In this document: positions 36,797 through 45,688 of the stretch, one piece after another
How positions within the stretch are numbered: position 1 is the first letter of the stretch
How the letters are laid out: each line of letters opens with the position of its first letter
Assembly: GCF_003346815.1 (NCBI RefSeq)
Contig: NZ_CP031217.1
Span: 1,302,001-1,366,000, forward strand
Length of the DNA stretch: 64,000 bases
DNA from: Halarcobacter bivalviorum
GTDB taxonomy: Bacteria > Campylobacterota > Campylobacteria > Campylobacterales > Arcobacteraceae
Reading direction: 5' to 3'
Position numbers and translations under genes: made by a program
The notes under the pieces: generated by a model
What the model was told of the DNA's origin: nothing
Databases searched by the model: none
The model's input: the letters and a program-made list of their open reading frames with translations, nothing else

Positions 36797-37939
36797 AATC
36801 TCTTGTGTATTTATAGCTTCTTGAACTTTAAGAGCCTGAAAATGTTCTTTTACATCATGGCATCTAATAATTGAAGCTCCATAATTTATTGATTCTAAAT
36901 GTATTGCTAAAGTACCAGGAAGCCTCTCTTCTGTAGGGGTTGGAATAATCTTATCAATCATAGATTTTCTACTTGCACCTATTAATAATTCACAGTTAAA
37001 ATGTTTAAAATGTTCTAAATTTTTTAGAAGTTGTAAATTATGAGTTAAGGTTTTACCAAAACCAATTCCTACATCTAATATAATGTTATTTTTTATTCCA
37101 AAATCTTTTGCTTTTACAATTCTTTCTTGAAAAAAATCATCAATTTCTTGAATCAAATCTTCATAAACAGGATTCTCTTGCATAACAGTTGGATCTTTTT
37201 GCATATGCATAATTACTACTTCCGCATTGTATTTTGCAGCAACTTTACATACCTCATTGTTTGCTAAACCTGTAATATCATTTACAATAGAAAAACCCTT
37301 ATCTAAAGCATATTCTAAAACTTTTGGCTCATATGAATCTAAAGAGAATCTAGCTTTTTCATATAAATTATTTTCATAAATTGTATCTATTATTGGTTTT
37401 GCTCTTTGAAGTTCTTCTTGCCAAGATACAGGTGTACTACCTGGCCTACTTGAAACAGCTCCAATATCAACAATAGAAGCTCCATCTTCTATAAGCTTGA
37501 TTATTCTTTCTTGGGCATCTTTTTGGCTAAATCTACTATCTTTAAAAAAAGAGTCTTCATTTGCATTTAATACACCCATAATTTTTGTAGGATATTTTTT
37601 TAAGTTAATAAAGGCTTTAAGCTCTTTTGCAAACTCTTTTAGTCCAAAAGGTTGAGATAGCTCTTTTCTTGAAAGTATTTCTAAATGCTTATTTGTAGCT
37701 ATTAAAATTGCATCTACATATTTCTCTTTTGCAACAATAACCCCTGTTGGTACAGCTAAATCTGCTCCAATTGATAGAGCATCTTGTTTTAAAATATTTG
37801 CTGCTCCTACATGTAGGTTTTTAATTAAAATAGTTTGTAAAGATGATTTCTTTGAAAGAATAGAGATTCCACCTTTATCACAACCTAAGGCTTCAAAAAC
37901 TTTTTTTTTGTCATTAATATTTATTTTTTGTAGCTTCAT
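36791..37939 (-). CDS. folP: Dihydropteroate synthase with N-terminal extension
   Basis: Folate-pathway condensation of 6-hydroxymethyl dihydropterin pyrophosphate with p-aminobenzoate. 382 aa: the FolP barrel begins at MGVLNANEDSFFKDSRF (usual GILNVTPDSF), followed by GASIVDIGAVSSRPG, NDITGL, MHMQKDPTVMQ and ASRKSMID. About 110 residues precede it, as I recall for H. pylori and C. jejuni FolP. Substitutions relative to the consensus at the first motif (NANED for NVTPD) are worth noting. Downstream of holB by 1 bp in the lysC-hobA-holB-folP unit. Confidence 0.93.
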   Translation of the reverse strand: MKLQKININDKKKVFEALGCDKGGISILSKKSSLQTILIKNLHVGAANILKQDALSIGADLAVPTGVIVAKEKYVDAILIATNKHLEILSRKELSQPFGLKEFAKELKAFINLKKYPTKIMGVLNANEDSFFKDSRFSQKDAQERIIKLIEDGASIVDIGAVSSRPGSTPVSWQEELQRAKPIIDTIYENNLYEKARFSLDSYEPKVLEYALDKGFSIVNDITGLANNEVCKVAAKYNAEVVIMHMQKDPTVMQENPVYEDLIQEIDDFFQERIVKAKDFGIKNNIILDVGIGFGKTLTHNLQLLKNLEHFKHFNCELLIGASRKSMIDKIIPTPTEERLPGTLAIHLESINYGASIIRCHDVKEHFQALKVQEAINTQEIL

Positions 37940-37940
37940 C

Positions 37941-38576
37941 TTAATATTTATTTTTTCTATTTATTAGTGTTAAAAGTAGGGTAGTTAACACATTTATTGG
38001 TCTAGAATTTAGATTTAAAAGTTTAATAGATTTAGAAAATAGTTCTAATTCTGCTTGAGATAGAGTTATTTTCTCTTTATTTATTTTTAAAAGTAAAGAC
38101 TCAACAAAAGAGATAGACTCTTTTTTATCTATTCTTTGATTCGTTTTTAAAAATTCATATACATCTTTTAAATCAAGTTTTTTTATATCTAAACTAAGTT
38201 CCTCTTTCTCTTTAGTTTTTCTAAGAATTTTATGGGGCATTCTTGAAAAAATTGTAGGTAAAATAGTAGATTTTGAGTTTGTAATTATTATAAATACAAT
38301 ATTTGAAGGAGGCTCTTCTAAAATCTTTAATAAAGAGTTTTGCGCCTCTTTTCTAAATACTTTTCCACAAAGAAAAATATATTTTTTTTCATTTGAAGAG
38401 ATATATGCTTCTTTTATTGTAGCTGTTGCTTGAGCTAATTGAAACTCCTCTTTCTCCTCATTCTTTATTACTCTTATATTATGTTTAGAGTAAAAAGGCA
38501 ATAAAGAGTTTAATGCCTCATCAATATCATTAACAATTAAAATATGAGCAGTTTCAATTTTTTCATTAAACATCAT
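37941..38576 (-). CDS. holB: DNA polymerase III delta-prime subunit (short form)
   Basis: A 211-aa clamp-loader subunit. It has the delta-prime pattern FLCGKVFRKEAQNSLLKILEEPPSNIVFIIITNS with the SRC-like turn TIFSRM, but no Walker A P-loop, as in other delta-prime proteins; it is shorter than E. coli HolB (334 aa), as usual in this phylum. Starts ATG 38576 overlapping the hobA stop by one base (TAATG). Co-transcribed with hobA, linking replication initiation and clamp loading. Confidence 0.85.
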   Translation of the reverse strand: MMFNEKIETAHILIVNDIDEALNSLLPFYSKHNIRVIKNEEKEEFQLAQATATIKEAYISSNEKKYIFLCGKVFRKEAQNSLLKILEEPPSNIVFIIITNSKSTILPTIFSRMPHKILRKTKEKEELSLDIKKLDLKDVYEFLKTNQRIDKKESISFVESLLLKINKEKITLSQAELELFSKSIKLLNLNSRPINVLTTLLLTLINRKNKY

Positions 38577-39127
38577 TAGTGTTCTACATTAATCTCCGCA
38601 AAAAGTGCCGCACTTAAAGTTTTATCATAAAGCCTAAACATTTGTAAAAGTTTCATATCTAAAGCCTCATCATTATTTTTTAAATTAAATGCATCTTGTA
38701 TCTCTTCATCAAAAATCCAAAGAAAAGAGTTCTTTGAAAATTTAGGTAAGATTGCTCTTGCATCTTGACTTCTTCCAATATACCAAAAGCAATATCCATT
38801 TGGAAAAGATATATTTAACATATCTTTGATGAATTTTATCTCATCTTCTGTTTTTACTTCATCTAAATCTTTATAGAAAGATTTAAAGTTATAAAAAGGT
38901 AAGAATGGTCTATTTTTCTTTTGAGAATTAATATGTGTTAAAACATATTTTAAAAACCAATCTCTATCACTATCTGTAATAACTAATACTGATCTTCCTT
39001 TTTCTAAAATATTTGTAATTGATTTAGAAACTAAAGGAACCCATTCATACTTTTTTTCTTCTAACCAAGGTGAAATAAGCCTATCTTCTCTAATTGTATC
39101 TACTGTCCAATTCAGAAATTCTTGCAC
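38576..39127 (-). CDS. hobA: HobA, DnaA-orisome assembly factor
   Basis: 183 aa. The length, the opening FLNWTVDTIREDRLISPWLEEK, the central VLVITDSDRDWFLKYVLTHIN and the ending LDMKLLQMFRLYDKTLSAALFAE match my memory of H. pylori HobA (HP1230), a tetrameric SIS-like partner of DnaA domain I-II that arranges DnaA on oriC. Restricted to Campylobacterota. Gene order lysC-hobA-holB-folP is as in H. pylori. Gap to lysC is 2 bp and the holB start overlaps its stop, so the unit is coupled. Confidence 0.88.
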   Translation of the reverse strand: MQEFLNWTVDTIREDRLISPWLEEKKYEWVPLVSKSITNILEKGRSVLVITDSDRDWFLKYVLTHINSQKKNRPFLPFYNFKSFYKDLDEVKTEDEIKFIKDMLNISFPNGYCFWYIGRSQDARAILPKFSKNSFLWIFDEEIQDAFNLKNNDEALDMKLLQMFRLYDKTLSAALFAEINVEH

Positions 39128-39129
39128 GT

Positions 39130-40341
39130 TTATTTATCCAAGTTATAAGCATCATGTAGAGCTCTTACTGCAAGCTCTGCATATTTTTCTTCAATAATCA
39201 TAGAAACTTTGATTTCAGAAGTTGAAATAATTCTAATATTGATGTTTTCATTTGCTAAAGCTGTAAAAGCTTTAGAAGCAACTCCAGTATGAGATTTCAT
39301 ACCTACACCAACAATTGATACTTTACAAATTGATTCATTGTAATCAATGTTTTCTGCATCATTTTTAAATTTTTCCATTACTAATTTACAATTTTCCCAA
39401 TCAGTTACAGGAATTGTAAAGTCTAAATCTGTTTTACCATCAACACCAACTGTTTGAACAATCATATCAACATTTATATTAGCATCTGCAAGTGCAGTAA
39501 AAATTGATGATGCAATACCTGGTCTATCAGTTACTCCATACATTCCAACTCTTACTTGATTTTTATCTAAAGCAATACCACTTACAACTGGTTTTTCCAT
39601 AATATTTTCTTCCTTAGTAATTAATGTACCTTCAACTTCTGGCGTAAAGCTGCTTCTTGATACTAAATTTACATTTAATTTTTTCGCCATTTCAACTGAT
39701 CTATTTTGTAATACTTTTGCACCTAAGCTTGCAAGTTCTAACATCTCATCATAAGAAATTTTATCTAACTTCTTAGCTTTAGGTTCAATTCTTGGGTCTG
39801 TAGTATAAATACCATCAACATCAGTATAGATTTCACAAACGTCTGCATCTATTGCACCAGCAATTGCAACTGCTGTTAAATCAGAACCACCTCTACCTAA
39901 AGTAGAAACTCTACTTGAATCTTGCGTTACACCTTGAAAACCTGCTACGATAATTATTTTACCTTCTTTAATAGCATTTTCCATATTTGTTGTATCAATA
40001 GATTCAATTCTTGCTTTCATATGCGCATTATCTGTAACAATACCAGCTTCTCTTCCACTCATTGAAGTTGTTTTATATCCTTGTTCATTTAATGCAATTG
40101 AAAGTAGTGCAGAGGTAACTCTTTCCCCTGAACTTAATAACATATCTATTTCATTAGCAACAGGATTTTTAGAGAAGTGTGCTGCATAGTCTAATAACTT
40201 ATTTGTCTCACCACTCATTGCAGAAACAACTGCAATAATGTCGTGACCTTCATCTTTCATACTTTTTATAATGTTGGCAACATTTTGTATTCTTTCAAGT
40301 GAACCTACACTTGTACCACCAAATTTTAGAACTTTTAACAT
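39130..40341 (-). CDS. lysC: Aspartate kinase
   Basis: First enzyme of the lysine/threonine/methionine branch, phosphorylating aspartate. 403 aa with the kinase start VLKFGGTSVGSLERI, the active-site FQGVTQDSSRVSTLGRGGSDLTAVAIAGAI and two C-terminal ACT domains (e.g. GVTDRPGIASSIFTALADANI), which give feedback control. Starts ATG 40341 with an in-frame spacing typical of LysC. Encoded 4 bp after rppH and 2 bp before hobA. Confidence 0.95.
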   Translation of the reverse strand: MLKVLKFGGTSVGSLERIQNVANIIKSMKDEGHDIIAVVSAMSGETNKLLDYAAHFSKNPVANEIDMLLSSGERVTSALLSIALNEQGYKTTSMSGREAGIVTDNAHMKARIESIDTTNMENAIKEGKIIIVAGFQGVTQDSSRVSTLGRGGSDLTAVAIAGAIDADVCEIYTDVDGIYTTDPRIEPKAKKLDKISYDEMLELASLGAKVLQNRSVEMAKKLNVNLVSRSSFTPEVEGTLITKEENIMEKPVVSGIALDKNQVRVGMYGVTDRPGIASSIFTALADANINVDMIVQTVGVDGKTDLDFTIPVTDWENCKLVMEKFKNDAENIDYNESICKVSIVGVGMKSHTGVASKAFTALANENINIRIISTSEIKVSMIIEEKYAELAVRALHDAYNLDK

Positions 40342-40345
40342 TTTT

Positions 40346-40840
40346 TTAAATAAAACCCTCTTTTTTAAAATATTTTAAAACCTGCTTATATACAGTTCTT
40401 TTGAAGAATGTAATATAATCATAAATATTCTCAGTAGGAACAAATTTATATTCACTAAACTCAGGAATATGAGTATTAATATCTATTTTTGCACCTTTTT
40501 TTAATTTTACCAAGTAATACTTTTGGATTTGTCCATCATAAGGGTGCATTTTTTTGGCAATCACAGGCGGAAAATCATAGCTTACCCATTTTGGATATTC
40601 TGCGATTATCTCAACATCCCTTGTTCCAATTTCTTCTTCAAGCTCTCTAAACAATGCTTCATTTGGCTTTTCACCATCATCAATTCCACCTTGTGGAAAT
40701 TGCCAAGCATTCTCTACATCTGTTCTTGAAGCTATAAAAATTTCACATTTTTCAGGATATTTTGCTGATAATACTATTGCTGCTACATTTGGTCTGTAAT
40801 TCTTTTTATTTTTAGTATCTTTCATTTCTTTATCAGTCAT
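40346..40840 (-). CDS. rppH: RNA pyrophosphohydrolase RppH (Nudix)
   Basis: Removes pyrophosphate from mRNA 5' ends and starts 5'-dependent decay. 164 aa with the Nudix box GGIDDGEKPNEALFRELEEEIGT (residues ~50-72), intact Arg/Glu metal ligands. The WQFPQGG start and KWVSYDFPP are RppH-type, not Ap4A-specific. First gene of the rppH-lysC-hobA-holB-folP unit, divergent from hemW. I recall this as the H. pylori HP1228 position. Confidence 0.93.
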   Translation of the reverse strand: MTDKEMKDTKNKKNYRPNVAAIVLSAKYPEKCEIFIASRTDVENAWQFPQGGIDDGEKPNEALFRELEEEIGTRDVEIIAEYPKWVSYDFPPVIAKKMHPYDGQIQKYYLVKLKKGAKIDINTHIPEFSEYKFVPTENIYDYITFFKRTVYKQVLKYFKKEGFI

Positions 40841-40873
40841 AAATATTTTTTCCCTTATAATTAGCCGGATATT

Positions 40874-40879
40874 ATAATA
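40874..40879 (+). promoter_or_regulatory. Candidate -10 box of hemW
   Basis: TATAAT 16 bp before the TTG start of hemW, so the leader would be only about 10 nt and would carry AGGA. No -35. Confidence 0.4.
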
Positions 40880-40895
40880 AAATTAGGATTAAAAA

Positions 40896-41957
40896 TTGCT
40901 TTTATATATACATATACCTTTTTGTGATAGTAAGTGTCACTATTGCGCTTTTAACTCATATACAACTAAATTTAATCTAAAAAAAGATTATATGAAGGCT
41001 TTAAATATACAGTTAAAACATGATTTAGAAAATTATTGTAAAGATAAAACATTAGAAACAGTTTTTATAGGTGGAGGAACACCTAGTACTATAAAAATTG
41101 AAGATTATGAAGAGACTTTCAAAATTTTAGAAAACTATATAGATAAAAATACAGAAATAACAAGTGAGTCAAATCCAAACTCTGCAACAAAAGATTGGTT
41201 GCAAGGAATGAAAAACTATGGAGTAAATCGAATTAGTTTTGGAGTACAAAGTTTTCAAGAAAATAAGCTAAAAGAATTAAATCGAGCGCATAATGCAAAA
41301 AGTGCAATAACAGCTATACAAAATGCTTCTTGTATAGGTTTTGATAGTATTAACTGTGATATTATTTATGGTTTCAAAACAGATACTTTTGATAACTTAA
41401 AAGAGGATTTTTCTTTAGCATTTTCATTACCTATTACTCATTTAAGTGCTTACTCTTTAACCCTTGAAGAGGGTACAAAATTTTTCAATAAAAGTGAAGT
41501 TAAAATTGATGATGAAGAGTTATCATATAAAATATTTGATTTTTTAGAAAACAATGGTTTTTCTCAATATGAGATATCAAACTTTGCAAGAGGTAAAAAT
41601 TATCACTCAAAACATAATTTTGGTTATTGGCAACATAAAGAGTATTTAGGAGTTGGTGCTGGAGCTGTTGGATATGTAAACAATCAAAGATATTATCCAA
41701 ATAAAGATTTAGATGAGTATATTAAAAATCCAACTTCTTATGAGGTAGAAGAGTTATCAAATGATGATATAAAAGTTGAAAAAGTACTTTTAGGTTTTAG
41801 ATGTATTTTAGGAGTAGAACTTTCAGTTTTTACAGAAGATGAGTTAAAAAGAGTAAATCATTTAATAGAAGAAGAAAAAATCTATATAAAAGATAAAAAT
41901 GTTTTTAATAAAAACTTTCTTTTAGCAGATGAAATTTCTCTTTATATATTAGAGTAA
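40896..41957 (+). CDS. hemW: Radical-SAM haem chaperone HemW
   Basis: 353 aa. It shares HIPFCDSKCHYCAFNSY (Cys-x3-Cys-x2-Cys) with HemN but, unlike HemN at 1-466, has no fourth Cys after the motif and is shorter, which fits HemW, a haem-binding protein that inserts haem into respiratory enzymes. VFIGGGTPST, NRISFGVQSFQENKLKELNRAH and LSAYSLTLEEGT are family landmarks. Starts at TTG 40896, with AGGA 7 nt upstream. First gene of a plus-strand run toward the dif region. Confidence 0.9.
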   Translation: MLLYIHIPFCDSKCHYCAFNSYTTKFNLKKDYMKALNIQLKHDLENYCKDKTLETVFIGGGTPSTIKIEDYEETFKILENYIDKNTEITSESNPNSATKDWLQGMKNYGVNRISFGVQSFQENKLKELNRAHNAKSAITAIQNASCIGFDSINCDIIYGFKTDTFDNLKEDFSLAFSLPITHLSAYSLTLEEGTKFFNKSEVKIDDEELSYKIFDFLENNGFSQYEISNFARGKNYHSKHNFGYWQHKEYLGVGAGAVGYVNNQRYYPNKDLDEYIKNPTSYEVEELSNDDIKVEKVLLGFRCILGVELSVFTEDELKRVNHLIEEEKIYIKDKNVFNKNFLLADEISLYILE

Positions 41958-41965
41958 ACTCTTTT

Positions 41966-41974
41966 TGATATAAT
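41966..41974 (+). promoter_or_regulatory. Extended -10 promoter of prmC
   Basis: TGATATAAT, the same extended -10 sequence as for ribBA (16142), 26 bp before the prmC ATG. The context TTTTTGATATAATATCACC is also echoed loosely before the coiled-coil gene (TTTTTGTAATAATATCAC, 44813-44830). Confidence 0.55.
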
Positions 41975-41999
41975 ATCACCTTTATATATAAGGATATAA

Positions 42000-42827
42000 A
42001 TGACAATAAAAGAAGTTGTAAGAAACTATTCTCAAAGATTAAAACAAATTACTCATATTCCAGCAAAGGAAGTTGAAATATTAATTTGTCATATTTTAGA
42101 GAAAAACAATATTTGGTTACATCTAAATTATAATAATGAATTTAATCAAATAGAAAAACTAGAAAAACTTATTAATAAAAGAGAAAAAGATTATCCTTTA
42201 GAGTACTTAATAGGAAAAGCCTCTTTTTATGGAGAGAGTTTTCTAGTAAGAGAAAATGTATTAATACCAAGACCAGAAACAGAAATATTAGTTGATAATG
42301 CAATAGAAATATTAAAAGAAACTCAAAATAAAACAGTTTTAGAAATAGGAACTGGTTCTGGAATTATTTCTGTAATGTTAGCTCTTTTAATTAAAGATAT
42401 TAAAATTATAGCTGTTGATATAAATGATGATGCATTAGCTTTAGCAAAAGAGAATGCAAAAAAACATTCAGTAGAAGATAAAATCACCTTTATTAAAAGT
42501 GATTTATATACAGATATTGATAAGAATGAAGATATTTTTATGACTATCTCAAATCCTCCATATATTGCAAATAATTATAAGTTACCAACAAATGTAAAGT
42601 ACGAACCAAGCAATGCACTTTTTGGTGGAGAAGTAGGGGATGAATTATTAAAAAATATCATAGATGAAACTTCAAAAAGAGAGATAAAATATCTACTTTG
42701 TGAAATGGGATATGACCAAAAAAAACCTTTAGAAAACTATTTAAATAATTTTAATATAAAAGACTACTCTTTTTATCAAGATTATGAAAAGTTTGATAGA
42801 GGTTTTACAATAGAATTTAAAAATTAA
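42000..42827 (+). CDS. prmC: Release factor glutamine methyltransferase PrmC
   Basis: Methylates the GGQ glutamine of release factors. 275 aa with an N-terminal helical substrate domain, PLEYLIGKASFYGESFLVRENVLIPRPET, SAM site LEIGTGSGIISVML, and the catalytic SNPPYIA. ATG 42000 follows AAGGA. The M3 peptidase gene follows 11 bp downstream in the same unit. Confidence 0.95.
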   Translation: MTIKEVVRNYSQRLKQITHIPAKEVEILICHILEKNNIWLHLNYNNEFNQIEKLEKLINKREKDYPLEYLIGKASFYGESFLVRENVLIPRPETEILVDNAIEILKETQNKTVLEIGTGSGIISVMLALLIKDIKIIAVDINDDALALAKENAKKHSVEDKITFIKSDLYTDIDKNEDIFMTISNPPYIANNYKLPTNVKYEPSNALFGGEVGDELLKNIIDETSKREIKYLLCEMGYDQKKPLENYLNNFNIKDYSFYQDYEKFDRGFTIEFKN

Positions 42828-42838
42828 AAGGAATATAA

Positions 42839-44809
42839 ATGTTTAAAGAGTTTGATTTAACAAATTTAGAAAATAGTAAAAGTAAATTAGAAGAGATTTT
42901 AGAAAATAGTAAAAAAGAGATTGAAGCGTTATTAACAATAGAAAACAAAAGTTATGAAAATTTTGTAAAACCATATGAAGAGATAGGGGAGAGTATTAAT
43001 GAATTTATAACTCCAATCTTTCATATTGATTCAGTAAAAAATTCAGAAACAACTCAAAAAGTTTACGAAGAGTGCTTACCATTAATCTCAAATTACGAAA
43101 CTGAGATCTCACAAAATGATAATATTTATAGGTCTTTAAAAGATATACAAGATAACTATTATACAACTTTAAATGATATACAAAAAAAAGTATTAGAAAA
43201 TGAGATTAGAGATTTTAAATTAAGTGGTTGTCACTTAGAAGAAAAAGATAAAAAAAGATTAAAAGAGATCAATTTAAGACTTAGTGAGTTATCTCAAATT
43301 TTTTCTCAAAATCTTTTAAATGCAACAAATGCCTATGAAATGATAATTGAAAATTATGAAGATGTAAAAGAGATTCCTAAATCAGATTTAGAGTTTGCAA
43401 AGTTTGAAGAAGATGGAAAAACTAAATATAAATTTACTCTTCAAATGCCTTCTTATTTAGCATATATTACATATGGTTCAAATAGAGAAAGAAGAGAAGA
43501 AATCTATAAAGTATACACGACTAGAGCACCAGAGAATGAAAAAATAATAATTGAAATACTTTCATTAAAAGATGAAAAAGTTAAAATTTTAGGTTTTAAA
43601 AACTATGCTGAATATTCTTTACAAACTAAAATGGCAAATGAAGAAATTGAGGTAGTTACTTTCTTAGAAGAGCTTGCAAAAAAAGGAAAGAATAGAGCAA
43701 AAGAAGAGATTGAAGAACTAAAAAAATATGCTTTAAAAGATGGTATTTCTAAGATAGAAAGTTATGATTTAGCATATTATAGTGAGAAATTAAAAGAGGA
43801 AAAATATGATATTGATGAAGAGTACTATAGACCTTATTTTGAAAAGAATTCTGTTTTAAATGGTTTCTTTAATTTCTTAAATAAAATCTTTGAAGTTGAG
43901 TTTGAAAAAGCTTCAGATGCTAAAGCTTGGGATAAAGATGTACTAGTTTACAATATAAAAGAAAATTCAAAAGTATTTGCAAGAATTTATATTGACTTAG
44001 AGGCTAAAAAAGAGAAAAGAGGGGGTGCATGGATGAATAATTGGCACTCTCATTATGTAAACAAAAATGGTGAAAAAAGATTACCAACAGCTTATATTGT
44101 TTGTAATTTTCCTCAATCAAAAGAGGGTGTTCCTTCACTTTTAAGACACTCTGATGTAGTTACACTATTTCATGAAATGGGACATGCTTTACATCACTTA
44201 TTTAGTAAAGTTCCAGAAGCTTTTGTAAGTGGTATTGCTGGTGTTGCTTGGGATGTTGTAGAGTTTCCTTCTCAATTCCTTGAATACTTTTCTTATGATA
44301 AAGAAGTTTTAAAGATGTTTGCAAAGCATTATGAAACAGGAGAGGTTTTAGATGATGAAGCTATTGATAAGTTAATAAAAGCAAGAAACTTTCAATCAGC
44401 CTTAGCAATGTTAAGACAAATTGAGTTTGCATTGTTTGATTTTAAACTGCATCAAAAGTTATACAAAACGGAAAGTGAAATACAGGGTTTATTAAATAAC
44501 ATAAGAGATGAATATGCCGCTATTAAGCCACCTGAATACAATAAGTTTCAAAATGGTTTTTCTCATATTTTTGCAGGTGGGTATGCTGCTGGATACTACT
44601 CATATAAATGGGCAGAAGTTTTAAGTGCAGATGCATTTTATATGTTTATCAACTCTAAGAAAGTATTTAACAAAGAGTTAGCAATGAAATATAAAAAGTC
44701 TATTTTAGAAAAAGGTGGCTCTGAAGATATGAATAAACTTTTCTATGAATTTGCCTCTAGAGAGCCAAGTGTTGATTCTTTATTGAAAATTGATGGAATT
44801 ATTAGCTAG
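42839..44809 (+). CDS. M3 family oligopeptidase (oligopeptidase A-like)
   Basis: A 656-aa cytoplasmic metallopeptidase of the thimet oligopeptidase family that clears short peptides. It has the HEMGHALHHLF zinc motif (HExxH, near residue 442) and downstream EYFSYD and GGYAAGYYSYKW, family landmarks including the distal Tyr-rich helix. Length and motifs are like PrlC/OpdA. ATG 42839 follows AAAAGGA with a short spacer. Last recognisable enzyme before two uncharacterised genes. Confidence 0.93.
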   Translation: MFKEFDLTNLENSKSKLEEILENSKKEIEALLTIENKSYENFVKPYEEIGESINEFITPIFHIDSVKNSETTQKVYEECLPLISNYETEISQNDNIYRSLKDIQDNYYTTLNDIQKKVLENEIRDFKLSGCHLEEKDKKRLKEINLRLSELSQIFSQNLLNATNAYEMIIENYEDVKEIPKSDLEFAKFEEDGKTKYKFTLQMPSYLAYITYGSNRERREEIYKVYTTRAPENEKIIIEILSLKDEKVKILGFKNYAEYSLQTKMANEEIEVVTFLEELAKKGKNRAKEEIEELKKYALKDGISKIESYDLAYYSEKLKEEKYDIDEEYYRPYFEKNSVLNGFFNFLNKIFEVEFEKASDAKAWDKDVLVYNIKENSKVFARIYIDLEAKKEKRGGAWMNNWHSHYVNKNGEKRLPTAYIVCNFPQSKEGVPSLLRHSDVVTLFHEMGHALHHLFSKVPEAFVSGIAGVAWDVVEFPSQFLEYFSYDKEVLKMFAKHYETGEVLDDEAIDKLIKARNFQSALAMLRQIEFALFDFKLHQKLYKTESEIQGLLNNIRDEYAAIKPPEYNKFQNGFSHIFAGGYAAGYYSYKWAEVLSADAFYMFINSKKVFNKELAMKYKKSILEKGGSEDMNKLFYEFASREPSVDSLLKIDGIIS

Positions 44810-44865
44810 TTTTTGTAATAATATCACTTTTAATTAATATATAGAATTTTATAAGGGTTATTTAT

Positions 44866-45369
44866 ATGACAAACGCAGAAACAATCGCAAAACTTAATGA
44901 AGCTTTAGAAAAATTAATAGTTGCATACGAACAATTACAAAACTCTTATGACCAGCTTCAAGATGAGCATAATACTTTAGAAGATGAAAACGAAAAATTA
45001 AATAGTGAGAATAATAAACTAAAAGATAAAATTTCAGCTTTAGAAGCTGAGACGAGAAATTTAGAGGATAATCTAAATAATTTACAAGATAGTAGTGAAA
45101 AAGATTCTTCAAATATCAACTCAATGTTAAGTAAGATTGAGGGACTTTTAAGTAAAAAAGCTCATCCAGAAAAACATAAATATGAGTATGATGAAACATC
45201 AAAAGCAAGAGAAACAATACAAGAAGTAATTGTTGATAAGAAAAAAGAAGAGGAAACTGAAGAAAAAGAAGATAAAAAAGATTCTACTTTTTCAACAACA
45301 AGTAGTAGTTCTTCAGAAAAAATTGATTTAAATAGAATGGCATCATTATTAAACGGTTTTAATAACTAA
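44866..45369 (+). CDS. Coiled-coil protein (ZapB-like, uncertain)
   Basis: 167 aa. Residues ~5-75 form one continuous heptad coiled coil (LNEALEKLIVAYEQLQNSYD... NLEDNLNNLQ), followed by a low-complexity acidic/Ser region (KKEEETEEKEDKK, STTSSSSSEK) and a short conserved-looking end (DLNRMASLLNGFNN). Nothing more is recognisable. Small coiled-coil proteins of this design often belong to division or polar-organisation machinery; the placement next to xerH/dif is suggestive, no more. ATG 44866 follows AAGGG. Confidence 0.7.
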   Translation: MTNAETIAKLNEALEKLIVAYEQLQNSYDQLQDEHNTLEDENEKLNSENNKLKDKISALEAETRNLEDNLNNLQDSSEKDSSNINSMLSKIEGLLSKKAHPEKHKYEYDETSKARETIQEVIVDKKKEEETEEKEDKKDSTFSTTSSSSSEKIDLNRMASLLNGFNN

Positions 45370-45378
45370 TATAAAAAT

Positions 45379-45654
45379 ATGATACTTTTATTAAATAAAG
45401 ATTCACTCTTTTCTACTTTTGGAGTAAATACATTTCAAGACTTAGATTTAGCAATAAGTAGTATGGCACCTTCTATGGTAGATTACTACTTATCTGATTT
45501 ATCAAATGGAGTAGATGATACTTATTTAAATAAAAGAAGTATACAAGATAGTATTAGTATTGGAGAATTTTCAATATATTTAGATTATGATGATGAAGTT
45601 TATTTAGAAATAGAAGATAATCTTCAAGATTTTGAAACAGGTTCTTTATGGTAA
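45379..45654 (+). CDS. Uncharacterised acidic protein
   Basis: 91 aa, 9 bp after the coiled-coil gene. Acidic, mostly strand-helix alternation (SMAPSMVDYYLSDLSNGVDDTYLN, SIGEFSIYLDYDDEVYLEIED). No signal peptide or membrane segment and no recognisable motif. The ATG at 45379 lacks a clear ribosome binding site, so it is probably expressed by coupling. It ends at the bidirectional terminator facing xerH. Confidence 0.6.
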   Translation: MILLLNKDSLFSTFGVNTFQDLDLAISSMAPSMVDYYLSDLSNGVDDTYLNKRSIQDSISIGEFSIYLDYDDEVYLEIEDNLQDFETGSLW

Positions 45655-45688
45655 AAACTACTAATCCATAAGATTAGTAGTTGCTTTT
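45653..45688. terminator. Bidirectional terminator between 45379 gene and xerH
   Basis: Perfect 11-bp stem AACTACTAATC/GATTAGTAGTT with loop CATAA; TTTT follows on the plus strand (GCTTTT) and TTTTTA follows on the minus strand. The xerH stop codon lies inside it. Confidence 0.8.
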
